21,742 nt of DNA, from IMG/VR virus record IMGVR_UViG_3300049793_000137, positions 1 through 21,742 of that record, one strand, 5' to 3'. The DNA is from a virus. Positions 20,384-21,742 of the stretch are shown piece after piece. A program made the position numbers and the translations under genes. The notes under the pieces are model-generated. The model did no database searches and was not told where the DNA came from. It was given only the letters and a program-made list of their open reading frames with translations. The number at the start of each line of letters is the position of its first letter. Positions within the stretch are counted from its first letter, which is position 1.

Positions 20384-21742
20384 ATGACGACTTCAAACCG
20401 GCTCGGCATCACTGAGATGGCCGAGACGCAGAACAATCGTTCAGCCACCTTCAATGCTGCTGTCGCCATGCTCGAGGCGGGCGCGACCTGCTTTGCCGCC
20501 ATCTCGATAGGCGATACAGCGCCTCCAGGATCGCCTGCGGAAGGCGATCTCTATGTGCTCGGCTCATCTCCGACCGGCGCATGGTCCGGCAAAGGAAAAT
20601 ATGTCGCCGTCTACTACAATGCCGCATGGGTCTTCCTGCCGCCGATTGAAGGCGCGTTTGCCTACGCCCAGGACGACAACGCCTATTATTTCTACAACGG
20701 CTCGGCATGGGCGCTCTTTGCCGGCGGCGGCGGTTCTGGCGATGTCGTTGGCCCTGCGAGCGCCATAGACAGCCGTATTGCCGCCTTCGATGGCACGACA
20801 GGCAAGCTTCTGAAAGATGGCGGGGCAACGATCGCTTCGTTGCTGCCTACATCCTATCTCGACACTGATGGCACCCTAACCGCCAATTCTGACGCCAAGA
20901 TCGCCTCGCAGAAAGCGACTAAGACCTATGTCGATCAGATCGTCGCGGCCAATGATGCCATGGTATTCAAAGGCGTCATCGATTGCTCTGCCAATCCGAA
21001 TTATCCTGCTGCTGATCGCGGTTGGACATATCGCGTTTCGGTAGCCGGCAAGATCGGCGGTGCGTCCGGAACGAACGTTGAAGCAGGTGACCTTCTTCTC
21101 TGCCTGACAGACGGCACCTCATCGGGCACACAGGCTGGTGTCGGGTCTTCCTGGACCATAGCGCAGACGAACCTTGACGGGGCGGTCATCGGCCCTTCAT
21201 CGGTCACCGATGGCAACCCGGCCGTGTTCGACGGGACCACCGGCAAGCTGCTAAAGCAACTGACTTTCACGCAGTTCACCGCAGCACTCAATGCGATGAC
21301 CGGTGATCTCGGGGCAGGCGGGCTTAAGGGACTGGTCCCCGCGCAGACGACAGGCGATGCCGCAGCGGGCAAGTTCTTGAAGGCTGACGGGACATGGGCT
21401 GTACCGCCTGGCTCTGGTGTAACTTTCACCACGACCACCGAAGTCCTGACAGGCACCGATACCGCCAAGGCGGTATCGGCTGATGCGCTCGCGGCTCTGT
21501 GGGAGAAGGGCGCCGATGTCGCGAGTTCCGGCACCATCTCGCTCGGCGAGGGCGGCTATTTCCACATCACTGGTACCACCACGATCACCGATATAGATTG
21601 GGCAACAGCCAAGGATGGCCGCGTCGCATGGGTAATCTTCGATGGTATCCTGACGCTCACGCATCATGCAACGACACTGAAACTGCCCGGTGGTGCCAAC
21701 ATCACCACGGCGGCCAGTGATCGCGCCTGCTTTGTTCAGGAC
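20384..21742 (+). CDS. DUF2793 tail fibre-like protein (3' partial, at least 453 aa)
   Basis: The frame opens at ATG 20384 and has no stop to the window end. The ribosome site is weak (GGCGAAAAG). The first 110 residues show the DUF2793 pattern: 'SNRLGITEMAETQNNRSATFNAAVAMLEA', 'PPGSPAEGDLYVLGSSPTGAWSGKGKYVAVYYNAAWVFLPPIEG', and 'YYFYNGSAWALFAGGGG'. A Gly linker leads to a fibre-like section with recurring 'FDGTTGKLLK' (two copies, about 137-146 and 285-294) and 'GKFLKADGTW' elements typical of receptor-binding tail fibres. Further strands (ISLGEGGYFHITGTTTITDI) suggest a beta-helical or beta-prism shaft. Following the tail tip gene, it is the probable side fibre or receptor-binding protein. 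The C-terminal receptor domain is outside the window. Confidence 0.82.
   Translation, partial: MTTSNRLGITEMAETQNNRSATFNAAVAMLEAGATCFAAISIGDTAPPGSPAEGDLYVLGSSPTGAWSGKGKYVAVYYNAAWVFLPPIEGAFAYAQDDNAYYFYNGSAWALFAGGGGSGDVVGPASAIDSRIAAFDGTTGKLLKDGGATIASLLPTSYLDTDGTLTANSDAKIASQKATKTYVDQIVAANDAMVFKGVIDCSANPNYPAADRGWTYRVSVAGKIGGASGTNVEAGDLLLCLTDGTSSGTQAGVGSSWTIAQTNLDGAVIGPSSVTDGNPAVFDGTTGKLLKQLTFTQFTAALNAMTGDLGAGGLKGLVPAQTTGDAAAGKFLKADGTWAVPPGSGVTFTTTTEVLTGTDTAKAVSADALAALWEKGADVASSGTISLGEGGYFHITGTTTITDIDWATAKDGRVAWVIFDGILTLTHHATTLKLPGGANITTAASDRACFVQD

Overview
This window is part of the late structural operon of a tailed bacteriophage or prophage with a long non-contractile tail (siphovirus type). 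There is no sheath, baseplate-wedge or contractile gene. One long tape measure gene is followed by the DUF2460 / DUF2163 / NlpC-P60 / tail-tip cassette known from alphaproteobacterial siphophages and from the Rhodobacter-type gene transfer agent. Codon choice, fairly high GC and protein style point to an alphaproteobacterial host, most likely Rhizobiales; this is an inference without database support. No integrase, lysis, replication or clearly host gene is visible, so temperate or lytic lifestyle cannot be decided.

Layout. (1) 1-3566: end of an upstream head-region gene, then small probable virion proteins, a 509-residue protein made mostly of 21-residue repeats, and a protein combining collagen-like and carbohydrate-binding-like segments. 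(2) 3566-6606: head-tail connector block, with a gp6-like connector, a probable head-closure protein, several tiny overlapping genes (40, 61 and 65 aa) and a 358-aa protein with a C-terminal Ig-like domain. (3) 6607-6893: noncoding, ending in a strong UUCG-capped terminator. (4) 6894-9432: gp10-like neck/tail-completion protein, a small reverse-strand ORF, tail terminator, tail tube protein and a small basic protein. (5) 9433-10367: structured spacer, then a tail assembly chaperone pair joined by a textbook -1 frameshift signal (A AAA AAC, 6-nt spacer, 9-bp hairpin). (6) 10360-14739: tape measure protein with a lytic-transglycosylase-like domain. (7) 14736-20195: DUF2460 protein, DUF2163 hub with a probable Fe-S cysteine set, NlpC/P60 peptidase, and a large tail-tip protein carrying a probable seven-bladed beta-propeller insert. 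(8) 20196-20383: noncoding, with two tRNA T-arm-like elements. (9) 20384-end: DUF2793 tail fibre-like protein, cut by the window edge.

All confident genes are on the + strand and most are joined by ATGA, GTGA or TGATG overlaps, so the region is probably transcribed as one late unit with translational coupling. The best candidates for something new are the 21-residue repeat protein, the propeller insert in the tail tip, the reverse-strand ORF, the GCC pentanucleotide spacer and the T-arm pair. No complete previously undescribed system is evident.
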